Shown here one piece after another: positions 1 through 5,178 of a stretch of DNA of 5,178 bases. How positions within the stretch are numbered: the stretch's first letter is position 1; every line of letters begins with the position of its first letter. A program made the position numbers and the translations under genes. The stretch spans positions 1 to 5,178 of the forward strand of contig CALDMJ010000015.1 in assembly GCA_937914725.1 (NCBI GenBank), read 5' to 3'. The DNA comes from an uncultured Clostridia bacterium. Its GTDB lineage: Bacteria; Bacillota; Clostridia; Christensenellales; UBA1242. The notes beneath the pieces are model-generated. The model saw only the letters and a list, made by a program, of their open reading frames with translations. It did no database searches and was not told the DNA's origin.

Positions 1-1046
1 CCGTCGATTGTTGGTGTTATGTTGACAAGTTCTTGTTCAAAGTCTTTAATACTATGCGCTGCTTTCGCTTCCATTTTAGTCGCTTCCAATAGTTTTAGTT
101 CATCTTTTTCTAAGTCGACTGCGTAATGTGTTGGGGCTAGTTCGTAATATATTGTTTCGATTACTTTCAGCGGAATTATTTTTGAGAGATAATAGTTTTT
201 TGTATCACATTCAAACTTTTCAAACTTACAAGGAGGCTTTTTATCGTTTTCGATTGTCACGGTTCTTTGAATTTTTCCTGTGCGCTCTAGTTTTGTATTG
301 TTTTCATAGTAGGTTTTTGAAAAAGAATAGTATGCGTCATAACTAATTTCGCCGCGTGCTTTGCTTGGGATGTGTGCGCCGCTCGAGTCGACGACATAGT
401 TTGCAATTAGGGTTTGCCCTTTTGCCACTTTATCACCGACTTGTACAAGTGCGGTACCTGCGGTTGTAATTATTTTTGTGATTCTACACGAAGTTTTTGC
501 GACTATGGGTGCGTTTCCGTTTAGCAATGCGGAATTGTCTATTTTTTCGCTTATTGTCACAATTAGGGTTGTTCCAACAATGTTCGCGGACGCAAGTGCG
601 ACGCCGTCCACGTTTGCAATCAATGTGTTTGAAAGTTCTTTTAAGTTGATAGACGACTTCGCTGAGCCCTTCTTTGCGCCTATTTCATTAAGCGCGTGTA
701 TTATTTCGGTCGCTTTTACATTTTCAAGCCCATATATTCTATACTGCCAGATGCGCGCGCTATAAAATGATATACCAATTATAACAACTACTAGCGCAAG
801 CAAAAGTCCGACGCTGTTACTGAAAAATGATTTAAACGACACAAACTTTGGCACGGATAGCACTTCTATCTTATAGTTTGAGTGGGCATATAGTGCTTGT
901 ATTGCTACAAAGTGGTGGCATTCTATGCTGCAAGTTAGTCCCTCAGGCTCAACCTGCAAATTATATATCTTGATATTCCTATTGTACAGTGCGTTTATAA
1001 AATTTTGAGGCTTTTTGCCAATGACTTTAAATCTTACCTTTTTCAT
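1..1046 (-). CDS. yqfD: Sporulation protein YqfD (3' end cut by window edge)
   Basis: This reading frame starts at ATG 1046 and stays open for 348 codons to the left edge, so the C-terminus is missing. Bacillus YqfD is about 400 residues, so perhaps 50 are lost. The start is basic (MKKVRFKVIGKKPQNF). A cytoplasmic-type domain fills residues 1-75, followed by one membrane helix at about 79-97 (LLLALVVVIIGIS). Next comes the family's FtsQ/POTRA-like stretch (about 103-168, from RIYGLENVKATEII) and a biotinyl/lipoyl-like loop (about 195-213, AGTALVQVGDKVAKGQTLI) leading to IPSKARGEISYDAYY. The order matches YqfD throughout. The family is known as a sigma-E-controlled mother-cell membrane protein needed for efficient sporulation in Bacillus; its molecular activity is not established. 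Only 8 bases separate it from yqfC, and its ribosome site overlaps the yqfC stop, so the two are cotranscribed and probably translationally coupled. In related genomes phoH usually follows, which would lie off the left edge (inference). Confidence 0.93.
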   Translation of the reverse strand, partial: MKKVRFKVIGKKPQNFINALYNRNIKIYNLQVEPEGLTCSIECHHFVAIQALYAHSNYKIEVLSVPKFVSFKSFFSNSVGLLLALVVVIIGISFYSARIWQYRIYGLENVKATEIIHALNEIGAKKGSAKSSINLKELSNTLIANVDGVALASANIVGTTLIVTISEKIDNSALLNGNAPIVAKTSCRITKIITTAGTALVQVGDKVAKGQTLIANYVVDSSGAHIPSKARGEISYDAYYSFSKTYYENNTKLERTGKIQRTVTIENDKKPPCKFEKFECDTKNYYLSKIIPLKVIETIYYELAPTHYAVDLEKDELKLLEATKMEAKAAHSIKDFEQELVNITPTID

Positions 1047-1049
1047 AGA

Positions 1050-1056
1050 CACCTCT
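1050..1056 (-). promoter_or_regulatory. Ribosome binding site of yqfD overlapping the yqfC stop codon
   Basis: Reading the minus strand, AGAGGTG lies five to eleven bases before ATG 1046, and its first two bases are the last two of the yqfC TAG stop. It supports the chosen yqfD start and suggests that ribosomes ending yqfC help initiate yqfD. Confidence 0.7.
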
Positions 1057-1294
1057 ATAAAATGTTTATTGATTTTATGTTGCCGCTAATGCGTATTTCG
1101 CCTTTTGAAAGTTCTTCCATTACTAGATTTGTTCCAAGCACTTGAAACTTGTTTTTCTTAAGCAATACTACGATTTCGTCGTTTGTGCAAAGGTTCAACC
1201 CCTTGCCGCCCATTAGGTATAGGTACGACTTTGTGAAGTAACACTTGAAAGCAAGTGCTGAGATGTCTTTTTTGAAATATTCCAAAACTTCCAT
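1055..1294 (-). CDS. yqfC: Sporulation protein YqfC (YabP/YqfC family)
   Basis: This is a 79-residue protein, slightly shorter than Bacillus YqfC (about 93), mostly because the usual basic N-terminal tail is reduced to MEVLEYFKKD. The core follows the YabP/YqfC beta pattern: YLYLMGGKGLNLCTNDEIVVL (about 25-44), corresponding to the family's glycine turn and repeated strands, then KFQVLGTNLVMEELSKGEI and RISGNIKSI, matching the typical 'G.nL.i.eis.geI.i.G.I' ending. The start at ATG 1294 is fixed because an in-frame TAG lies at 1313-1315 with no other ATG between. A GGAG at 1306-1309 serves as ribosome site with a somewhat long 11-base spacer. The family is sporulation-specific and sigma-E dependent in Bacillus; its biochemical role is unknown. 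It is the first gene of the yqfCD operon. The call rests on this pattern plus the adjoining yqfD. Confidence 0.88.
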   Translation of the reverse strand: MEVLEYFKKDISALAFKCYFTKSYLYLMGGKGLNLCTNDEIVVLLKKNKFQVLGTNLVMEELSKGEIRISGNIKSINIL

Positions 1295-1322
1295 ACCGGT
1301 ATTTTCTCCATTCTATACTACT

Positions 1323-1352
1323 ATTTAATGAATTTGAATTGGAACATATGCT
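1323..1352 (-). promoter_or_regulatory. Candidate sigma-E (sporulation) promoter of yqfCD
   Basis: On the minus strand AGCATATG (1352-1345) is followed by exactly 14 bases and then CATTAAAT (1330-1323). The Bacillus sigma-E consensus is roughly GTCATATT, 13-15 bases, CATACAAT; the match is 5 of 8 at -35 and 6 of 8 at -10 with the right spacing. Transcription would start near 1315, leaving a leader of about 20 bases with the GGAG inside it. In Bacillus yqfCD is a sigma-E operon, which makes the position meaningful. The match is by eye only. Confidence 0.55.
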
Positions 1353-1391
1353 AAAAAGAAAACCACTGTTTGATGTCAAACAATGGTTTTC
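1353..1391 (-). terminator. Intrinsic terminator after the zinc-ribbon gene
   Basis: A 16-bp inverted repeat has arms 1358-1373 and 1376-1391. Read on the minus strand it pairs completely, with one U-G wobble, and is followed at once by five T (1357-1353). Read on the plus strand the same position is a C-A mismatch and no T-run follows, so it is directed for minus-strand transcription. It lies about 65 bases beyond the stop of the zinc-ribbon gene and immediately before the yqfC promoter, separating the two transcription units. Confidence 0.85.
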
Positions 1392-1456
1392 AAAAATTTG
1401 TTAAGTGTTATTCTTTACAATAATGATTTTACAGTACAATTAAGGTTGTTCCTTGA

Positions 1457-1804
1457 TTAAGCAATCGGGGCGCCGCTTGCCGAAAGCAAAATTACGCCCA
1501 AAACCCAACCGCACGTACCGATAATGCCTAGTACAAAACCTGCTGTTGCAAGTCCAGTTGGCGCGCCTGTTTGTTTTGCTTCCTTGAGCGCTTTTGAGCA
1601 CAAAACTAAGCCCAAAATGCACAAAAAGCCCAAAATGAACATTCCAACAAGGCTGCAAACAAATCCTGAAACTGCGTTCGAACTATTTTTCTTGTTTGGG
1701 TTCACATAGTTTGCGTTTTGGGCATTACTATGTAAATCAGCACCGCAAGACTTGCAAAAGTTGTCATTTGGGTCGTTTTCGTTCCCACAATTTGGACAAA
1801 ACAT
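1457..1804 (-). CDS. Zinc-ribbon and DUF4190-like two-helix membrane protein
   Basis: This 115-residue protein opens with a compact zinc ribbon, MFCPNCGNENDPNDNFCKSCG, whose four ligands are Cys3, Cys6, Cys17 and Cys20. An Asn-rich linker (about 25-44) leads to two glycine-rich membrane helices at about 45-69 and 85-108. Between them is the charged loop SKALKEAKQTG, then TGLATAGFVLGIIG, the typical DUF4190 arrangement. The start at ATG 1804 is chosen over a longer in-frame ATG at 1870 because the zinc ribbon begins there and a strong AAGGAG (1811-1816) sits at the right distance; the extra 22 residues upstream look like translated leader. Proteins with this architecture are common in Clostridia, and their function is not known. 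The ribbon probably faces the cytoplasm (inference). It appears monocistronic, with its own terminator at 1353-1391. Confidence 0.88.
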   Translation of the reverse strand: MFCPNCGNENDPNDNFCKSCGADLHSNAQNANYVNPNKKNSSNAVSGFVCSLVGMFILGFLCILGLVLCSKALKEAKQTGAPTGLATAGFVLGIIGTCGWVLGVILLSASGAPIA

Positions 1805-1841
1805 ATTTTTCTCCTTATACCTTTTCCGCCTGCAAATGTAC

Positions 1842-1868
1842 GCTAATAAACGCAGGTAACTTATTAGC
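1842..1868. repeat. 8-bp perfect inverted repeat upstream of the zinc-ribbon gene (candidate operator)
   Basis: GCTAATAA (1842-1849) and TTATTAGC (1861-1868) are exact reverse complements separated by 11 bases. The arm nearer the upstream side, read on the minus strand, forms TGCTAATAA, resembling an extended -10 element. So the repeat could be an operator overlapping a promoter or a hairpin in the leader. It lies 26 bases before the ribosome site. I could not find a convincing -35. Confidence 0.45.
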
Positions 1869-1900
1869 ATATAACAATCTTTGTATGGATTTTGCCCCCT

Positions 1901-1946
1901 TCCGGGAGATTTCTCCGCTACGGCTACGCCTTCGGTCGAAATGACA
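1901..1946 (-). repeat. Single copy of a dispersed-type intergenic repeat motif
   Basis: On the minus strand this stretch begins TGTCATTTCGACCGAAGG, continues with CGTAGC twice in tandem, and ends in GGAGAAATCTCCCGG. This closely resembles a family of short repeats of the form TGTCATTTCGA-CGAAG-GGAGAAATCTC that I recall as scattered between genes in many bacterial genomes. It contains GC-rich palindromic pieces (GGAGAAATCTCC, GGCGTAGCC) able to fold. Only this one copy is visible, so repeat status rests on recall and needs a genome-wide search. Confidence 0.5.
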
Positions 1947-2149
1947 GAAAGAAAGTCCAGTCAGCGCTTTAGCTATCGTGGCAAGTGAAATTTCAACCCG
2001 CTACTACAGTTGTAAAAAATGTCACTTTTAACTCCAACCCGCAGCCGTGTGCTATCCCCACAGCGCACTAATGCACATAGAAAATACATAGTATGACGCC
2101 CATAAAAGCACTTTGAGCGTAGGGACAGTACCTGCACACGTGACGTATG
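1947..2149. other. Non-coding stretch between the zinc-ribbon and Lys-rich genes
   Basis: With the neighbouring repeats this makes a gene-free interval of about 345 bases (1805-2149). I find no reading frame with a ribosome site or family resemblance. By hand count 1921-2160 is about 46% G+C, well above the roughly 25-30% of the spacer at 2615-2860. Small internal signals are an 11-bp direct repeat ATGTCACTTTT (2019-2029 and 2147-2157) and GTGAC-GTAT-GTCAC (2140-2153), which overlaps the stop of the next gene. No good terminator for that gene is visible here. It could be a degenerate mobile remnant or an unrecognised RNA. Confidence 0.4.
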
Positions 2150-2614
2150 TCACTTTTTGTCAAGAGCGTCGCCGAAAATGAGTGCTTTCATTTCGGGGGA
2201 TAAACGCTTAATTTCATCCGCAAGCGTCTCCTCTTTTGGTGTCGAAGTCTCTTGCTTTACGTCTAAAGATGGCTCAGTGAAATTTGGGTTGTCACTCTCA
2301 CCCTCGCCAAGTTCTGGCGCTTTTGGTTGCGCTTCTTCTTCCGCCTTGCGTTTTGCTTCTTCTGCAGCTTTTTGTGCCTCTTTTTGTTTGATTAGGTCAC
2401 GCGGTCGCACAAACTTTGAGGAAGTTCTTTCCTTCTTCTCCTTTGGTGCTTTTTCTTTTTTGACCTTTTCTTTCTTCTCTTTCTTAGGCTTTTCCTTTTT
2501 CTCTTTAGGTGCTTTTTCCTTTGCGCCTTGTTTGCTATAGAATCGACTATTGAGCAATATAATTATCAAAAACAATAATGCAACCGCAATAACTGCATAC
2601 CATATTGCTGACAT
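2150..2614 (-). CDS. Single-pass membrane protein with Lys/Glu-rich stalk, unknown function
   Basis: I do not recognise a named family. This 154-residue protein has one N-terminal membrane helix (about 4-22, WYAVIAVALLFLIIILL). A strongly basic Lys/Glu/Pro stretch (about 30-63) contains the exact repeat KEKAPKEKKE at 32-41 and 53-62. An Ala/Glu/Lys segment likely to form a helix or coiled coil follows (about 70-98, LIKQKEAQKAAEEAKRKAEEE). Then come an acidic Ser/Thr/Pro linker (about 100-130) and an amphipathic tail, LADEIKRLSPEMKALIFGDA. The basic residues right after the helix suggest the C-terminal part is cytoplasmic by the positive-inside rule (inference). ATG 2614 is preceded by AAGGAGAAG (2624-2632), with a slightly long spacer. 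Low-complexity charge may hide homology; the tail is the part most likely to be conserved and functional. Confidence 0.8.
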   Translation of the reverse strand: MSAIWYAVIAVALLFLIIILLNSRFYSKQGAKEKAPKEKKEKPKKEKKEKVKKEKAPKEKKERTSSKFVRPRDLIKQKEAQKAAEEAKRKAEEEAQPKAPELGEGESDNPNFTEPSLDVKQETSTPKEETLADEIKRLSPEMKALIFGDALDKK

Positions 2615-2640
2615 AAATTTTTACTTCTCCTTTATTCTTA

Positions 2641-2673
2641 ATTTTGCGTCTATGCAAAATGGAATATTTTGCA
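2641..2673 (-). promoter_or_regulatory. Three-arm alternating inverted repeat in the leader of the Lys-rich gene
   Basis: On the minus strand the leader reads GCAAAAT (2672-2666), five bases, ATTTTGC (2660-2654), six bases, GCAAAAT (2647-2641). The middle arm can pair perfectly with either outer arm, but not both. The first pairing extends to 8 bp (TGCAAAAT / ATTTTGCA). It lies between the predicted transcription start (about 2687) and the ribosome site (2624-2632). It could be a switchable leader hairpin or a three-half-site operator for a regulator. A-T richness makes weak inverted repeats commoner, but three exact 7-mers this close are unlikely to be chance. Confidence 0.45.
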
Positions 2674-2693
2674 CGACTTTACAATTTACAATT

Positions 2694-2722
2694 ATTATAC
2701 AACATTTTTTGTTATTATACAA
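2694..2722 (-). promoter_or_regulatory. Sigma-A-type promoter for the Lys-rich membrane protein gene
   Basis: On the minus strand TTGTAT (2722-2717) is followed by 17 bases and a perfect TATAAT (2699-2694), placing transcription start near 2687 and giving a leader of about 73 bases. A second TATAAT lies 20 bases upstream inside a direct copy of the same 11-mer (2712-2722). The whole region is very A-T rich, so chance matches are possible. Confidence 0.5.
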
Positions 2723-2791
2723 TAATTTTCAACAAATTTTGTAATATTTTTAGAATAAAGAATTTACTATATTCAAATCAATAAACTTTTT

Positions 2792-2828
2792 AAAAAAGTA
2801 TATTCGATTTTTGTGAGACACAAAATCG
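2792..2828 (-). terminator. Probable terminator after the GLUG surface protein gene
   Basis: A hairpin at 2805-2828 (CGATTTTGTG pairing with CACAAAAATCG across a 3-base loop, with one bulged base) lies about 32 bases beyond the stop at 2860. On the minus strand a run of six T follows only after seven bases (2797-2792), later than usual. On the plus strand four T follow almost at once, so it might work in both directions. Confidence 0.5.
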
Positions 2829-2859
2829 TTTTACTATAACGACATAAATACGATTACTG

Positions 2860-5172
2860 TTATACTATCGTCCAATTATTTATGTTTTGTGGTGCTGTAA
2901 TTGTAATTTTTATTTTTCTATCTGTATTTGTTCCATTTGCATAAACTTTTTTGTGACTAATTTCTGTCGTGTTTGCTGTTTCATCATTTATTGTGCAAGT
3001 CGAATATATTGTCTGGTATATAAATATAGTATATTTTTTTGATTGCTGCACAGTAAATGAATATGAAGTTCCATTATGTACAACCAATTGAACATTTGCA
3101 TTATCATTTTCGTCTAATATATATACTATAAATTCTCTATCGCATTTAACATCAAATGACAATGTAATAGTAGATTTTGCGATTTCCCAATGTGCAGTAA
3201 ACTCGAAATTCCCTAGAGAACACGCATATATACCCATATTCGTTGATGGGGTGATGGTATTGAAACTACTGCTCGTCCAACCCAAAAATTTATAATATTT
3301 TTTTGTTGGTGTTGGCAAAGTATAATAATAGCTCGAATTTTCAAACGTATAGGTTGTTTTAGGTGTCACACCACTACCCCACTCTCCTCCATCAAGGTTA
3401 TAGGCGATTGTGTATGTTATTTGTCTGAGTGTTGGATTGGACGCTGTTATTTTCCCATCGGCATTACCAAAGGTATAAACCCCATTTGCTAATGTACCAG
3501 CCGAACCAGAATCTAAAGAGAAATTACCAACAGTTGTCTCATAGCCGATTGAAATTGCAAAATTTATTTTTGCTAAGTCCACGCTCTCACCGCTTTTCCC
3601 ATTGACAATAAATGAAGTAATTATACTATTGCCATAATTGGAACCGTCGCTGAATGTGATAATCAATTTTGATGTATTGTCTGACTGTAGGAATGGATAA
3701 CCATTATTTTTGTTTGTCGCAATACTCCACGCCCCTGTACCACTGCTAAAATCCCAGCCTGTAGTCCAAGTGATTTTTGTTGATGTGCTATCACCATTAG
3801 TGTAAAAGTTTTGTATGTCATCAACATCACTTATTGTACTTAAATGAAAGACTTCTGCACTAATTGTCGCGTTTGCGATGTTGCTTGAATCAATATCGTC
3901 AGTTGCAGTACCACTTATACGTGAATTAGATACGCAATTTTTTATGGTGGTTAGCGACTTATTGTTTCCAACTATGCCACCCAAACCAGTAGATGTTCCT
4001 CCGCTACCGCTAACCACGCTGCATACACTATGACAGTTTGAAACAGAAACTATGCTCTCAGAAACAAAACATCCAACAATCCCACCACCATAAGACATTG
4101 GCGTCCCTTCAGATTGCGACGATTGTGCTATATAAATATCCCCGACATTAAAGCAGTCAACAATTTCTACCTTTCCAGTTCCGCTATAAGATCCTACTAG
4201 CCCACCTATTCCACCAATAGCAGAAAAGGCTATATTATTGCTCCAGTCGTATACGAGCCCCGTATTGTAGCAATGTGAAATTGTTGAAGTGCCGCTAATG
4301 CAATTCAAAATACCTCCAATACTAACATTTCCCATCAATACGTCGGACTCTGATCGATATTCACCTTTTATCTCACTTATTATTTCTCCACAATTATAGC
4401 AATCGGAAATCGTTGCATCGTAAGAATCGGCTGCTATTCCAGCAATATAGTATATAACATCCTCACCTGTATCATCCGTTATGCCACTGCCTTCGACTAT
4501 AATGGTTCCAGAGTTAGAACAACGACTTATATTTGCAGAGCACCGCCCTATTATCCCCCCAATACAAACACTCCGACTATATGAAACGGAATTTATTGCC
4601 TTTATAGTGCAATTATTATGACAATCCATTATTTCACATTTTGTTACATTGCCTGCAATACTCCCAACAAAATAACCGTCAAACATCCAATCAATATTAT
4701 CATCTATGTCGTTGTAGTGGGAGAGTATCGTACCAGCAGTAAAAACATTTTTGATTGTGGCAGAACTTGTAGAGGCAAATATGCCCTGTTTAGAATTATT
4801 GAATGTTACACAATGATTGTTTCCATCAAATGTCCCTTTAAAATCATCAATTCCTCTCCACGTCGCGTCAAGTGAAATATCATTGTTCATTTTAAAATAC
4901 AATCCCGACGACGCGTCTCCATCAAAATCCGTGTCAAGTATTTGAAAGTCTTTTTGTGAAGTCAATAAGTATGGAGAACTTGATGTCCCACTACCACTTA
5001 ACGCATTGAGAGAAATATTATTCTCGTCGAATGCTTGATTTTGATTTTCATATTTCCCGACAATAGAGAATACTATGAAAAGTGCAATTAACACAAAAAG
5101 CCATAGCGTCGTTTTTGCTGTGGTAAAATTAGATTTATTTAATTTTATATTTTTAAAGTTATTTCTTTTCAT
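2860..5172 (-). CDS. Exported GLUG-type beta-helix protein with Listeria-Bacteroides (InlB B) repeat
   Basis: This 770-residue protein has a basic 20-residue start, then a hydrophobic helix at about 22-39 (LWLFVLIALFIVFSIVG) acting as signal peptide or uncleaved anchor. Residues 60-130 carry the usual opening (SGTSSSPYLLTSQKDFQIL, FKGTFDGNNHCVTF, GIFASTSSATIKNV). Residues 140-419 form about eight GLUG-like coils of 33-43 residues, each with a 'GGIxG' strand and an 'IxdCyNxGxI' strand (for example ISDCYNCGEI, IVDCFNVGDI). WDFSSGTGAWSI and NNGYPFLQ (about 473-496) close the helix. A beta domain (about 500-584) is followed by the InlB B repeat (about 585-663: YTIAYNLDGGEWG, KFLGWTSS, FEFTAHWE) and an unassigned beta-rich tail. 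No LPXTG, SLH or choline-binding segment is visible. The family is generally cell-surface and adhesive; the ligand is unknown. ATG 5172 lies six bases from the window edge, so the ribosome site cannot be judged. Confidence 0.88.
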   Translation of the reverse strand: MKRNNFKNIKLNKSNFTTAKTTLWLFVLIALFIVFSIVGKYENQNQAFDENNISLNALSGSGTSSSPYLLTSQKDFQILDTDFDGDASSGLYFKMNNDISLDATWRGIDDFKGTFDGNNHCVTFNNSKQGIFASTSSATIKNVFTAGTILSHYNDIDDNIDWMFDGYFVGSIAGNVTKCEIMDCHNNCTIKAINSVSYSRSVCIGGIIGRCSANISRCSNSGTIIVEGSGITDDTGEDVIYYIAGIAADSYDATISDCYNCGEIISEIKGEYRSESDVLMGNVSIGGILNCISGTSTISHCYNTGLVYDWSNNIAFSAIGGIGGLVGSYSGTGKVEIVDCFNVGDIYIAQSSQSEGTPMSYGGGIVGCFVSESIVSVSNCHSVCSVVSGSGGTSTGLGGIVGNNKSLTTIKNCVSNSRISGTATDDIDSSNIANATISAEVFHLSTISDVDDIQNFYTNGDSTSTKITWTTGWDFSSGTGAWSIATNKNNGYPFLQSDNTSKLIITFSDGSNYGNSIITSFIVNGKSGESVDLAKINFAISIGYETTVGNFSLDSGSAGTLANGVYTFGNADGKITASNPTLRQITYTIAYNLDGGEWGSGVTPKTTYTFENSSYYYTLPTPTKKYYKFLGWTSSSFNTITPSTNMGIYACSLGNFEFTAHWEIAKSTITLSFDVKCDREFIVYILDENDNANVQLVVHNGTSYSFTVQQSKKYTIFIYQTIYSTCTINDETANTTEISHKKVYANGTNTDRKIKITITAPQNINNWTIV

Positions 5173-5178
5173 CTCACT

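Noticed and set aside
478..765. Plus-strand open frame of 95 codons
   Set aside because: It lies opposite yqfD, has no ribosome site and no family resemblance; it is a shadow of the real gene.
1158..1379. Minus-strand open frame of 73 codons overlapping yqfC
   Set aside because: It overlaps yqfC in another frame, crosses the terminator and promoter region, and shows no domain.
1438..1458. Inverted repeat AATTAAGG / CCTTGATT at the end of the zinc-ribbon gene
   Set aside because: It has a mismatch on the minus strand and no T-run follows; the hairpin at 1353-1391 is a far better terminator.
1805..1870. N-terminal extension of the zinc-ribbon protein to ATG 1870
   Set aside because: The strong AAGGAG at 1811-1816 and the natural zinc-ribbon start at 1804 argue for the shorter form, and the extension would run through the inverted repeat.
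2140..2153. GTGAC-GTAT-GTCAC hairpin at the stop of the Lys-rich gene as terminator
   Set aside because: The stem is only 5 bp and no T-run follows on the minus strand; the T-run lies on the side with no gene.
2429..2525. A-rich Lys codon runs as programmed frameshift sites
   Set aside because: Such runs are expected in a Lys/Glu repeat, and no alternative frame continues into a sensible product.
2157..2540. Plus-strand open frame of 127 codons, Ser/Phe-rich
   Set aside because: It is the antisense reading of the Lys/Glu-rich gene; the Phe/Ser richness is simply the complement of its Lys/Glu codons.
4618..4875. Plus-strand open frame of 85 codons
   Set aside because: It is antisense to the GLUG protein gene, without ribosome site or recognisable features.

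Overview
The window looks like a chromosomal stretch from a low-GC, endospore-forming Firmicute of the Clostridia type. The main evidence is the adjacent pair yqfC and yqfD, mother-cell sporulation genes largely confined to spore formers. A GLUG/Listeria-Bacteroides-repeat surface protein and a zinc-ribbon/DUF4190 membrane protein are also common in uncultured gut Clostridia. I cannot name a genus. All five genes I support lie on the minus strand; no plus-strand reading frame is convincing.

In transcription order (right to left): (1) 5172-2860 encodes a 770-residue exported protein. It has an N-terminal membrane segment, a cysteine-rich beta-helix of about eight GLUG-like coils, a Listeria-Bacteroides (InlB B) repeat and an uncharacterised beta-rich tail. 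An imperfect hairpin with a delayed U-tract follows it. (2) 2614-2150 encodes a 154-residue single-pass membrane protein with a Lys/Glu-rich cytoplasmic-type stalk. It sits behind a sigma-A-like promoter and a leader with three alternating complementary arms. (3) 2149-1869 is non-coding, richer in G+C than the flanks, and holds one copy of a motif resembling a widely dispersed intergenic repeat. (4) 1804-1457 encodes a 115-residue zinc-ribbon plus two-helix (DUF4190-like) membrane protein, with an 8-bp inverted repeat upstream and a good intrinsic terminator downstream. (5) 1294-1055 (yqfC) and 1046-1 (yqfD, cut by the left edge) form a tight operon with a plausible sigma-E promoter directly in front.

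The yqfCD operon is insulated from the upstream genes by the terminator at 1353-1391, fitting separate expression in the mother cell during sporulation. The other three genes are envelope-associated, but nothing in the sequence ties them into one pathway. I see no CRISPR array, RNA gene, transposase, toxin-antitoxin pair or defence module, and no clear case for an undescribed multi-gene system. The items most worth checking are small: the three-arm leader, the cysteine ladder of the surface protein, the compositional island and the sigma-E promoter.
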